64,000 nucleotides of DNA from positions 21,553-85,552 of the forward strand of contig CAYTHL010000001.1 in NCBI GenBank assembly GCA_964437615.1. The letters run 5' to 3'. This DNA comes from RGIG4790 sp964437615 (GTDB taxonomy: Bacteria; Bacillota; Clostridia; Christensenellales; UBA1242). This document shows positions 52,910-60,932 of the stretch, piece after piece (the first letter of the stretch is position 1; each line of letters begins with the position of its first letter). A program made the translations under genes and the position numbers. The notes beneath the pieces were generated by a model. It did no database searches. It was not told the DNA's origin and saw only the letters and a program-made list of their open reading frames with translations.

Positions 52910-53142
52910 CAGAAAATATAAATAACTTGAAAATTTTTTGCCAAAACTTTAAATACACTTTATTTTTTACACATTTTTATACTGTATTGTATACTAATTT
53001 TGCGTAAAATACAAACTTTTCATAAATAATACGGCTTTATTATTGCTAAAAACTGCAAAAACCCGCAAAAATATGTAAAAATACGTAAAAATTTGGGGTT
53101 TACTTAAATTGGTGTGTTTTTTAATAAATAATTAATTTTTTG

Positions 53143-53308
53143 CTAACTATTGTGCTTTGTTGGGTTAACAATAGCAAATTTAGTGGTGCCGTCACTAGTT
53201 GGCAATACCTTTTTTAACAAAAGTAACTTCGCTATCTTTGCCCATAGGCTTGTATTGTCCGCTTTTAGGAACTTTTTCCCCGGTTTAACAAATTTTTTTA
53301 TTTTTCAA
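53143..53308 (-). pseudogene. decayed YjzC-like small protein gene
   Basis: Minus-strand frames give KNKKFVKPG, then EKVPKSGQYKPMGKDSEVTF-VKKG, then LPTSDGTTKFAIVNPTKHNS-stop. Placed end to end they match small YjzC-like proteins (PKSGQY, LP, then a VxPTKH end). The pieces are in different frames, with breaks at an A7 run, a GGGGAAAAA run and an A6 run, so at least three indels separate them. A TTGTCA / GATAAT pair lies upstream. I call it a pseudogene, though homopolymer assembly errors are an alternative. Confidence 0.55.
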
Positions 53309-53447
53309 CAAATTATTATCACTAGTATTTGTTAATTGACAAAATTTAATGCAAAAAGCGCAGTTTTGATAAAAATTTATTAAAAACAGCATTATTTATA
53401 GTTTATTAAATAATATATACAAATATATACAAATAATTGAAATTAAT

Positions 53448-53476
53448 TTGACAAAGATTTAGTTTTGTGGGATAAT
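53448..53476 (+). promoter_or_regulatory. promoter of the polysaccharide operon
   Basis: TTGACA (53448-53453), 17 nt, GATAAT (53471-53476) preceded by TGG. Confidence 0.75.
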
Positions 53477-53520
53477 AACTTAATTATAATAATTTTAAGA
53501 CTATAAATGGAGAATTGATT

Positions 53521-53997
53521 TTGAAGAAACTAAAGATATGTTTTATAGCCTCATCTGGTGGGCATTTAACTGAGCTAAAAAATTTATCTGGCATAGCAAC
53601 AAAATACAACTCGTTTTTAGTAACAGAGGGCAAGCAAAAAAGTGTTACTAATTTTTGCAAAAAGCAATATTTTGTAAGAGTTAGTAACAGAAAGGAAAAG
53701 TTTTTTTTATTTAAATTTGTACTAGTTGCTATAAAGCAATTTTTTATATTTATTAAAGAGCGTCCAAATGTCATTATAACAACAGGTGCACTTTGTTGTT
53801 ATCCTATGGTAAAATTTGCAAAAATGTTTAGAAAAAAAGTTGTTTACATAGAGAGTTACGCCAGAATAGATGACCTTTCTATGACAGGGAAAAAATTATA
53901 TAAAAATGCAGATTTATTTTTGGTGCAGTGGCCAGAACTGGCGCAAAAATATTCAAAGGCAAAATACGTTGGCTCTTTTTTTGGAGGGGAACAATGA
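53521..53997 (+). CDS. PssD/Alg14-like glycosyltransferase membrane subunit
   Basis: A 158-residue protein resembling PssD/Alg14, the membrane-anchoring half of a split GT28 glycosyltransferase that adds the second sugar to a lipid-linked precursor. It opens KICFIASSGGHLTEL, the typical glycine-rich strand, and contains IITTGALCCYPMVKFAK and VYIESYARIDDLS. I chose the TTG at 53521, since GGAGA lies 7 nt upstream. The TTG at 53515 is too close to that site. It overlaps the next gene by 4 nt (ATGA), consistent with an obligate pair. Confidence 0.87.
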   Translation: MKKLKICFIASSGGHLTELKNLSGIATKYNSFLVTEGKQKSVTNFCKKQYFVRVSNRKEKFFLFKFVLVAIKQFFIFIKERPNVIITTGALCCYPMVKFAKMFRKKVVYIESYARIDDLSMTGKKLYKNADLFLVQWPELAQKYSKAKYVGSFFGGEQ

Positions 53998-54515
53998 TTT
54001 TTGTAACTGTTGGCACCCAAAAATTTAATTTTAACAGGCTGCTAAAAAAGATTGATGAATTTGTAGAAAACAAAACTATAACAGATAGCATATTTGTTCA
54101 AACAGGGCACTGCACTTATATTCCAAAAAACTGCGAACATGCAAAATTTTTGGCTCCGCAGGAGATGACTCAAAAATTTAAGGATTGCAGCATGGTAATA
54201 TCTCATGGTGGTGTTGGTAGCATACTAGATGCTCTATATTTAGGCAAAACTGTGATTGCATGCCCAAGGCTTGCCACATACAAGGAGCATGTAGATGATC
54301 ATCAAAAAGAAATTTGTAAAAAATACGGCGAATTAAATTATATAATTTATTGTGAAGATGTAGAAAACTTGGCGGCAGCAATAGAAAAGGCTAAAAATTT
54401 TAAATCTTTATACAAGGTATTCGATGGCTCAAAGCAAAAAATTTGCGATACAATTTGCGAATTTTTAGACGGTTTAAACAATAAAGAAAAATCTAGAAAA
54501 AACAAAGGGGACTAA
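53994..54515 (+). CDS. PssE/Alg13-like glycosyltransferase catalytic subunit
   Basis: A 173-residue partner resembling PssE/Alg13, the nucleotide-sugar-binding half. IFVTVGTQKFNFNRLL is the conserved opening and SHGGVGSILDALYLGK is the UDP-sugar-binding motif of GT28 enzymes. The start ATG overlaps the stop of the PssD-like gene, and AGGGG lies 6 nt upstream. Which sugar it transfers is unknown. In characterised streptococcal systems the pair adds galactose to a lipid-linked glucose. Confidence 0.87.
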   Translation: MIFVTVGTQKFNFNRLLKKIDEFVENKTITDSIFVQTGHCTYIPKNCEHAKFLAPQEMTQKFKDCSMVISHGGVGSILDALYLGKTVIACPRLATYKEHVDDHQKEICKKYGELNYIIYCEDVENLAAAIEKAKNFKSLYKVFDGSKQKICDTICEFLDGLNNKEKSRKNKGD

Positions 54516-54546
54516 AGCAAAATTTACAATTGCTAAAAAATTAAAC

Positions 54547-55629
54547 ATGAAAATATTGATGGTTAGTACAGTAGGATATCATATAAATGGCATAGCCAGT
54601 GCCATAGTTTCCTTTTGCAGAGGAATTTACGCTTGCGACCCATCTGTAGAAATAACAATAACTTCAATTGATAAAGTTAATGATAAATATATGCCAATAC
54701 TCAATGATTGCAAAGTTAATATTTTGCAAATTCCAAAGCGAAAAAACTTGTTAAAATATTACAGAGCGTTAAAAAAAATTGCCAAATCGGACAACTGGGA
54801 TATTATCCATATTCACGGAAACAGTTCAACAATGGTTTTAGAGTGTAAGGCGGCAAGAGCAAATAAGCATGCAAAAATTATTGCACATGCTCATGCAACT
54901 GGTACTAAACACCCAATACTTCATAAACTTTTAAAAAAGTCTTTTAACAACAAATTGGATTATGCATTTGCTTGTAGTAAAGATGCTGGAAACTTTGCAT
55001 TTAATAGAGATTTTGATGTTGTAAACAACGGCATGGACATAAACGCATACGCATTTAACTTAAATGCTCGAAATTTAATGAGAGAACAACTTGGGCTAAA
55101 CAATAAAATAGTTTGTCTACATGTAGGCCTTTTTAACTATGTAAAAAATCAAGAGTTTTTGGTTAAGTGTGCCGAAAAACTTCAACAAACTCATCATTTT
55201 ATTTTTGTTGGTGGAGGCGTTAATTACCAAAGAATTAACCAACTTGTTAAAAACATGGGCTTAAAAAACATCACATTTGCAGGTGTGCAGTCTGATGTTG
55301 CAAAATATTACTCTTTGGCCGATTGTTTTTGTTTGCCCAGTTTGCAAGAGGCGTTTGGATTGGTGCTTGTAGAGGCTCAAATTAACGGGTTAAACTGTAT
55401 AGCAAGTGATAGCGTTAGCAGATATTCTTTAGTTGATAATAATTTGGTTAAATATCTTCCGCTAGATGTAGATTTATGGGTAGATGCTTTAAAACAAGCA
55501 AAAATAAGAACACATTTTAAACAAGATTTAAATAAGTTTAGTAAATTTGGCTACAAGTTTAGCGGCGAGCAATTACTTAATACGTACAAAAAAGTTGCCG
55601 AGGTTAAGCAAAATGAAAAAGTTGTCTAA
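54547..55629 (+). CDS. GT4 family glycosyltransferase
   Basis: A 360-residue GT-B fold transferase. The N-terminal acceptor domain opens KILMVSTVGYHINGIASAI. The C-terminal donor domain carries NNGMDINAY and the EX7E-type motif in LPSLQEAFGLVLVEAQ. It is retaining and uses a nucleotide-sugar donor at the inner membrane face. It lies in the polysaccharide operon, 31 nt after the PssE-like gene, and its 3' end overlaps the polymerase gene start by 17 nt. Confidence 0.9.
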   Translation: MKILMVSTVGYHINGIASAIVSFCRGIYACDPSVEITITSIDKVNDKYMPILNDCKVNILQIPKRKNLLKYYRALKKIAKSDNWDIIHIHGNSSTMVLECKAARANKHAKIIAHAHATGTKHPILHKLLKKSFNNKLDYAFACSKDAGNFAFNRDFDVVNNGMDINAYAFNLNARNLMREQLGLNNKIVCLHVGLFNYVKNQEFLVKCAEKLQQTHHFIFVGGGVNYQRINQLVKNMGLKNITFAGVQSDVAKYYSLADCFCLPSLQEAFGLVLVEAQINGLNCIASDSVSRYSLVDNNLVKYLPLDVDLWVDALKQAKIRTHFKQDLNKFSKFGYKFSGEQLLNTYKKVAEVKQNEKVV

Positions 55630-57043
55630 TCTGTTGGATAAATGGTGGTTTATACTTATATTGGGAATTATCTATTTTAAGCCCAAATATTTTATGTATG
55701 AATATGGTTTAAGAATTATCTATAATGCATTAGAGTATTTAATGGTGCCTATATTTTTAATTTGCATTTACCACATTATTTGGAATATAATTAAAAACAA
55801 AAAATTTCCAAGTGTCTTTTTAATTTTATTTACGCTTTATGGTGTTATGGTGTTTATATCATCTTGTATAAACGGTGTAACTTTATTAAATTCTAGCTCT
55901 AATATTGTAAGAATAGTAAGTTTATGTTACATAATAGAGTATTATGCTAACACTGGCAGATTTAAAAATCTTGTTAATGTTTGGTTTTGGTACTATTTAG
56001 CAATTATTGGTATAAATTTTTTAACTATTTGTATATTGCCAAATGGCATAAATGCAACTTTTTATGGAACAACTGAAAATCCATTGTATTTGGTGGCAGA
56101 AGACAACGGGCAGGCCTTGTGGAATGTTTTGTTTATAGTACTTTGCCTTTTGCAATTTAGATTTTCTGAAAATAAAGGTAGATACTATTACTTATTAGCG
56201 CTTATACTGCCTTTTATTAGCATGGTTTTGGTGGATAGTGCCTCGTTTAAGGTAACAATTATAGTGTTGTTTGTTGCTTTATTGGCAATGTCGCTTGTTA
56301 AAAAAGCATTTACAAGCCGCACAATTAGCGTGCTTGGGGCTATTAGTTTATGTTTTTTAATGGTTTGTATTTTAAATCCAAAAATATTTAATTCTATTTT
56401 GGAATTTATTGGTAAAATTACTAACCGAAGTTCTTCGTTTACTGGCAGACAAACATTATGGACTGCTGCCATAGAAAAAATAAAACAAAGCCCTTGGATA
56501 GGCTATGGCAAGAGTGATGTTAACCCTATACCGATATGGGGCGGGTACTATACGGCACATAATATGTATTTGGAAGTGCTTTTGTATGGTGGCATTTTAG
56601 CTTTTATTCCATTTATTTTAGCGTTGGCTGTTTTGTTTGTTAAAATGTTTAAAAATCATACTTCAACAACCTCAATTTACCTTAGTTGCGCTACAATAGC
56701 CGTACTACTTTTTGGCGTTGTAGAGGCTCATATGCTAATTTACCCAGCATTTGCAATTTTTACAATAATGTCGTCTGTAAATAAGATAGATGCGCAAGCG
56801 CCTTTGGAGAAGCCTTGCGGAAGCTTTTGGACAAATTTGAAAGAAAAAAATAGCGGTAAAAAAAGAACGCTCACAAAAGGTAATAATTCTAGCGATAACA
56901 AAAATGTGGAAGGCGATATTATTAATGCTGTGGGTGGTTCTGACAATACGGATTTATTAGCTGAGCAACAAGATAGCAGCAAAGATAAAAGTAATAAGGG
57001 CAGTGATTTAGATAAAGCCGCAATAGCAGGAGAAAGGCAATAA
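55613..57043 (+). CDS. O-antigen/polysaccharide polymerase (Wzy/ligase family)
   Basis: A 476-residue membrane protein with about ten to eleven segments. The Wzy_C domain is in the centre: SSSFTGRQTLWTAAIEKIKQ then WIGYGKSDVNPIP and TAHNMYLEVLLYGG. It polymerises repeat units at the outer face. The last roughly 75 residues are a hydrophilic Ser/Asn/Asp/Lys tail of low complexity (NSSDNKNVEGD and on), unusual in this family. I chose the ATG at 55613, where the membrane part begins. It ends in TAATG, overlapping the flippase start. Confidence 0.87.
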   Translation: MKKLSNLLDKWWFILILGIIYFKPKYFMYEYGLRIIYNALEYLMVPIFLICIYHIIWNIIKNKKFPSVFLILFTLYGVMVFISSCINGVTLLNSSSNIVRIVSLCYIIEYYANTGRFKNLVNVWFWYYLAIIGINFLTICILPNGINATFYGTTENPLYLVAEDNGQALWNVLFIVLCLLQFRFSENKGRYYYLLALILPFISMVLVDSASFKVTIIVLFVALLAMSLVKKAFTSRTISVLGAISLCFLMVCILNPKIFNSILEFIGKITNRSSSFTGRQTLWTAAIEKIKQSPWIGYGKSDVNPIPIWGGYYTAHNMYLEVLLYGGILAFIPFILALAVLFVKMFKNHTSTTSIYLSCATIAVLLFGVVEAHMLIYPAFAIFTIMSSVNKIDAQAPLEKPCGSFWTNLKEKNSGKKRTLTKGNNSSDNKNVEGDIINAVGGSDNTDLLAEQQDSSKDKSNKGSDLDKAAIAGERQ

Positions 57044-58809
57044 TGACCAAAAAGAAAAATGCCATTATAAATGTTGCCGTTTCCATACTTTTTAAGTTTT
57101 TAATGCTTGCGGCCGATGTTATTATTGTAAGATTTATTATAAAGTTTGCGGGCAATCAAATTAACGGGCTAAACTCGTTATTTAAAAGCATTATTGGAGT
57201 TTTGTCTTTGGCAGAACTTGGCATGGGCACGGCCATAACCTATTGCATGTACAAACCAATTGCCGACGGCGACACACAAAAAATTGTTGCATTATATTGC
57301 TTGTTTAAAAAAATATATCTATGCGTAGGGCTTGTAATATTAGGTTTAGGGCTTGTAATTACACCATTTTTGCCATTTTTTGCGTCGGGATACACTATGG
57401 ACGCAAATATTTATGTTTGCTTTTTACTCACTCTTGCTTCTACTGTGTTATCTTATACATATAGTTCGGGATTATCCTTAATTAATGCTTACAAAAAAAA
57501 TTACATTACCACCGCCTTATCTTCTGGCACAACTTTGCTTTGCTATATTTGCCAAATATTAGTTCTTTACTTTACTGGCAATTATTATATTTACCTAACC
57601 GTGCACATTTGCACCAATTTTGTATTGCTTATTTTAACAAAACTCTACAACCGTAAGCACTATAAAGAAATTGTCACGCAAAAGGCACAAATAGACCCGC
57701 AAACCAAAAAAGATGTTAGCAAAAATGTGGGCGCTATGTTTATGCATAAACTTGGGTCTGTGCTAGTTTCTACATTTGACAGCTTGATAATCTCTACCTT
57801 TATAAGTGTAACTGTGCTAGGCTATTACAGCAACTACATTACTATTGCTAGTGCCTTAAATGCTCTACTTTGCCTATGTTTTTCGCCACTAACCAGCATA
57901 ATTGGGCACGAGGCAGTTACCAATAAAGACAATCTAAACAAAATATTTAGAATTATGCTGTTTATAAATTTTAGCTTGGGCATTGTATTTTTTATGGGAT
58001 ACTTTGCAATTATCAATCCGCTTATTACATTGTTTTATGGAAAAGGTCTACTATTAGATAATGCCACCATAATAGTAATAACAGTAAACTATTTTGTTAC
58101 ATTTATGCGGCAGACAATACAGCTATTTAGAAATGCGCAAGGCATATTTTATTATGACCGCTGGAAACCTTTTTTTGAGGGCGTAACCAACCTTGTTTTA
58201 AGCATTATTTGCGTTAAGTTTATTGGGCTTTATGGCGTTATTTTGGCAACTATTTTTACAAACCTTACAATAAACTATACAATAGAGCCTCATGTTTTGT
58301 TTAAATACGGATTTAATAAAAAAGCAAGCGGATATTATTTAAGAACTTATGGTTTAGTTGCCGTATTTGCCGTTTGTTTAATTATTTATATATTGTTGCC
58401 GCTACCAACGGTAAGCAATTTGTTTGTTCAAATATTAATTAACGGCTTTACCTCGGTGGCTATTGCTATAATTCCAGTAATTATATACTTTTTAGTAGAT
58501 GTTAAAATGCGTAAAGAGCTTGTTAATATGATTAAAAATTGGCTTAAAAAGAAACCAAAACCATTATTGGCCAATGCGCAAACTAGCACAAACTTAGATG
58601 TGCAGCCAACACTGGGCGACGCAATGGGCGACAAAAAAGAAAGCGGCGAAAATAAGCCGTTAATTGAGCAAGCAGGCGATGTTTTGTTGTGTATAGATAA
58701 TTCACAGGTTAGCAAACAAGAAAATACAGATTTGTCGGCTAATAGCCAAAGTGATGACCCTTTGTTAAATGGCGCAGAGGGCGGCGGTGGCGGCGATAAG
58801 CAAAAGTAG
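57043..58809 (+). CDS. polysaccharide repeat-unit flippase (Wzx family)
   Basis: A 588-residue MOP-superfamily flippase moving the lipid-linked repeat unit across the membrane. It has about fourteen segments within residues 1-490, with SILFKFLMLAADVIIVRFII at the start and FNSLFKSIIG-like loops. As in the adjacent polymerase, about 90 residues of low-complexity hydrophilic tail follow, ending in a run of five Gly. That tail overlaps the convergent EamA gene by 45 nt. An AGGAGAAAGG site precedes the start. It is the last gene of the operon. Confidence 0.9.
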   Translation: MTKKKNAIINVAVSILFKFLMLAADVIIVRFIIKFAGNQINGLNSLFKSIIGVLSLAELGMGTAITYCMYKPIADGDTQKIVALYCLFKKIYLCVGLVILGLGLVITPFLPFFASGYTMDANIYVCFLLTLASTVLSYTYSSGLSLINAYKKNYITTALSSGTTLLCYICQILVLYFTGNYYIYLTVHICTNFVLLILTKLYNRKHYKEIVTQKAQIDPQTKKDVSKNVGAMFMHKLGSVLVSTFDSLIISTFISVTVLGYYSNYITIASALNALLCLCFSPLTSIIGHEAVTNKDNLNKIFRIMLFINFSLGIVFFMGYFAIINPLITLFYGKGLLLDNATIIVITVNYFVTFMRQTIQLFRNAQGIFYYDRWKPFFEGVTNLVLSIICVKFIGLYGVILATIFTNLTINYTIEPHVLFKYGFNKKASGYYLRTYGLVAVFAVCLIIYILLPLPTVSNLFVQILINGFTSVAIAIIPVIIYFLVDVKMRKELVNMIKNWLKKKPKPLLANAQTSTNLDVQPTLGDAMGDKKESGENKPLIEQAGDVLLCIDNSQVSKQENTDLSANSQSDDPLLNGAEGGGGGDKQK

Positions 58810-59622
58810 AATAGGGTAGCAGTAAGGATTGATGCGCTCTTTGGTTGCAAGCCTTTCAAACAGCATAATTATAACTAGTCCGCATACCGAAACGGCATCG
58901 GCAACGCCAAGATTCATGCGGCTAGCTAGGTAAAAAACGCACAACTGACTTACAACTCTACAAAATCCTACCACCATAAGCCACGGGTCGGTGACAACAT
59001 TTTTTAGCGTTTTGGGAAATTTTTTGGCTATACAAGCCCCGCAAATTAATAGCATTATGTAGTTTTGCACCATCAAATAAATGGCAGGGTGCAAGCTTGT
59101 TACTGCCGACGGCAAAGCTCCTTTAATAACCGAAATTAGCACCCAAATACCAAGAAAAACAAACCCTATTTTAGGGTTACATTTTTTCTCTGTGGCAGAT
59201 TTTCCGCCTTCTAAAACGGCTAACAGCAAACACGCAACCAAAATGGCACAAATTAAGCCTATCTGCCACCCGTTTAGCGCTTGACCAAAAAAAATCCAGC
59301 ATACAATGGCAAGTAGGGCAATGTATACTTCGCTGACGCCCTCGGCTATGCTCATGGGCAAGTGTTTGCTCGCCTTTGCCCAACAATAAACTGTCAAAAC
59401 TCCCAAAACGCTTAAAAGGCACAAAAAGCCTATTTCGGCAAAGTTTGCAGAGCTTTTTGCGGGCAAATAAAACAAAAGCCCCAAGCCAGCCGGCAAACTA
59501 ATTATAGCCGACCAAAAAGCCACGCCAAAAGCAGCATCGCCTGTGCAAGACTTTGTGCATTTATACCCGATGGTTTCACCAGCGTTGGTGAACACCATTA
59601 AAATTAGCAAAAAATAAACCAT
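58765..59622 (-). CDS. EamA/DMT family transporter
   Basis: A 285-residue membrane protein with ten predicted helices as two five-helix repeats. Helix 4 with FxxAxxxxPMSIAEGVSEVYIALLA and the second repeat ending in LGVADAVSVCGLVIIMLFERLATKER match the drug/metabolite transporter superfamily. The substrate is unknown. No ribosome binding site is obvious, so the exact start is uncertain. Its last helix is encoded antisense to the hydrophilic tail of the flippase gene (58765-58809). Confidence 0.84.
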   Translation of the reverse strand: MVYFLLILMVFTNAGETIGYKCTKSCTGDAAFGVAFWSAIISLPAGLGLLFYLPAKSSANFAEIGFLCLLSVLGVLTVYCWAKASKHLPMSIAEGVSEVYIALLAIVCWIFFGQALNGWQIGLICAILVACLLLAVLEGGKSATEKKCNPKIGFVFLGIWVLISVIKGALPSAVTSLHPAIYLMVQNYIMLLICGACIAKKFPKTLKNVVTDPWLMVVGFCRVVSQLCVFYLASRMNLGVADAVSVCGLVIIMLFERLATKERINPYCYPILLLLIAATAALCAI

Positions 59623-60098
59623 AAAACCAATTTATTTTATGATTATCTTCGCCCTTATTGTGATTACCAACCCTTTTTTTAGCACACAAAAGTGACAACT
59701 TTAAAACACCCCTGCCGGCGGAACTTTTATTAATAGCATCACTCACGCCAGCAAAATTCACTAATAGTTTTACCTCTGCCGGCAATATTCACTAAAAAAC
59801 GAACCTCACCGGCGATAATAATCACCAGCTTCGGCAATCTTTTGAGTAAAAAACTCTCATACATTTTTACAATATTAGCAGTAAAATCAAGATTTTATGT
59901 TCTTAAAGTACTATCTTTTACAACAATATTATATATAAAAACAGGTCAACTGGTCAACTTAATAAAATTTTTAACTTTTCACTTTTAATTTTTAACTCAA
60001 AAACAATCAAATGGGTAAAAAGTGTAACATGAAAAGTTAAAAGCTAAAAATACCAAACAAAAAATCCTCACTATGCTGGTTTGGATTGTTTTTTATGT
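59623..60098. other. non-coding gap with degenerate tandem repeats
   Basis: No gene is supported. It includes four degenerate repeats (59707-59826), an AT-rich stretch with several short inverted repeats, and a weak hairpin (about 60063-60091) that may end the tRNA transcript on the minus strand. Confidence 0.6.
59707..59826. repeat. four degenerate direct repeats, about 30-33 bp period
   Basis: Each unit has a GCCGGC-like core (59714, 59747 as GCCAGC, 59778, 59808 as ACCGGC) followed, in the clearest copies, by A-rich sequence and ATTCACTAA. The period is 33, 31 and 30 bp. The minus-strand reading of the units looks like VKLLVNFAG repeats, but there is no start signal. The spacing is too irregular for CRISPR. 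Confidence 0.5.
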
Positions 60099-60190
60099 TG
60101 GCGCAGGGGACAGGATTCGAACCTGCGAACGCTTTTACACGCTACACGATTTCCAATCGTGCTCGTTCAACCAAACTCCGACACCCCTGC
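60099..60190 (-). tRNA. tRNA-Ser(GGA)
   Basis: On the minus strand the acceptor GCAGGGG pairs with CCCCTGC. A discriminator G and an encoded CCA (60101-60099) follow. The anticodon stem CACGA / TCGTG encloses TTGGAAA, giving anticodon GGA for UCC/UCU serine codons. A long variable arm (AGCGTGTAAAAGCGTT) marks a class II tRNA. The T arm is CGCAGGTTCGAATCCTG-like. All parts of the cloverleaf are present. Confidence 0.96.
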
Positions 60191-60275
60191 TTAAGGTTTA
60201 TTTTTACGTAAGCCATGTTAGTGTAACATAATTTTTGCAAAATTAAAAGTGTTTTTTAGTTTTTGATGATATTTC

Positions 60276-60304
60276 TTGCAAATTTTTAAAAAATTAAATA
60301 ATAT
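60276..60304 (+). promoter_or_regulatory. promoter upstream of the broken Cys-rich gene
   Basis: TTGCAA (60276-60281), 17 nt, TAATAT (60299-60304). An ATG lies 6 nt later at 60311, but it opens only a six-codon frame. The ATG of the Cys-rich frame is at 60315. Confidence 0.65.
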
Positions 60305-60314
60305 CTATTAATGA

Positions 60315-60657
60315 ATGTTAAGTATAAGTAATAACAAAAAATTTTATCCATGCTGTGGCAATCATTGCCCAGCGGATAATCTGAAATGCCCAACTGGTAT
60401 GGCTCACTTTGGCAAAGCCGTGCCTAATTTTTGCGGGCATGCCAGCGGCAAGGGAAAGGGACATAGACCAAATGTGGAGATATATCCAAACTTTCAACTG
60501 ATAAAAAATTGTGGTTATATTGCGTAAATGCGGTCATTTTTTGCATCATGGTGGTGGAGATAATGCTGGGGCGGCAAACGCGTTGCTTCAAAATTTAACG
60601 CCAACAGAAAAGAATACGCTACTTTTACTGTTAAACAAATGCTCAAAAAACGCCTAA
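60315..60657 (+). pseudogene. Cys-rich regulator-like small gene, one frameshift
   Basis: Frame 1 encodes about 70 residues with CCGNHCPADNLKCPTG and ends prematurely at 60525-60527. The next frame continues as LRKCGHFLHHGGGDNAG, then LLQNLTPTEKN, to a stop at 60655-60657. Joining them needs loss of one nucleotide, most simply one A from the A6 run at 60503-60508, and would give a protein of about 112 residues. The CGHxLHH core followed by a Gly-rich turn resembles small clostridial MarR-associated proteins. The cause may be mutation, assembly error or a programmed shift. Confidence 0.6.
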
Positions 60658-60881
60658 TTTTGTAAATAATAGCGCAGCACTGGCTAAATACTACAATATA
60701 CTTGCAATTTTATTTACAAAATTTAAACTAATTTATTCTACATTTTAATTAATTTTGCAATAAATGGCGCAGGATTTGGCTTTTTAAATCAATAAATACG
60801 CTAATTATCGCAAATTTGCCATAAAAACAGATAAATTATATATAAAATTTAACAAAAATTAACTTTTTTGGGCTTTAACTA

Positions 60882-60910
60882 TTGCAAAATTAGTAGTTAT
60901 GAGGTATAAT
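60882..60910 (+). promoter_or_regulatory. promoter of the 60933 gene
   Basis: TTGCAA (60882-60887), 17 nt, TATAAT (60905-60910). Confidence 0.8.
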
Positions 60911-60932
60911 TAAAAAGTAAAGGAGAAAACTT

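Larger units (their letters stand above)
52874..53520. other. AT-rich gap with two promoters and a decayed gene
   Basis: No intact gene. From left to right it holds the minus-strand promoter of the TtcA-like gene, about 230 bp of very AT-rich sequence, a decayed YjzC-like gene (53143-53308), and the polysaccharide operon promoter. The plus-strand frame 53150-53335 is a shadow of the decayed gene. Confidence 0.65.

Noticed and set aside
53150..53335. 61-codon plus-strand frame in the gap before the polysaccharide operon
   Set aside because: It is antisense to the decayed YjzC-like gene, which gives far more protein-like sequence.
59576..59785. 69-codon minus-strand frame with repeated VNFAG-like peptide
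   Set aside because: It arises from the degenerate DNA repeats, overlaps the EamA start, and has no start signals.
59707..59826. Possible CRISPR array
   Set aside because: The repeat cores are only about 6 bp, the units are degenerate and have no distinct spacers, and no cas genes are in the window.
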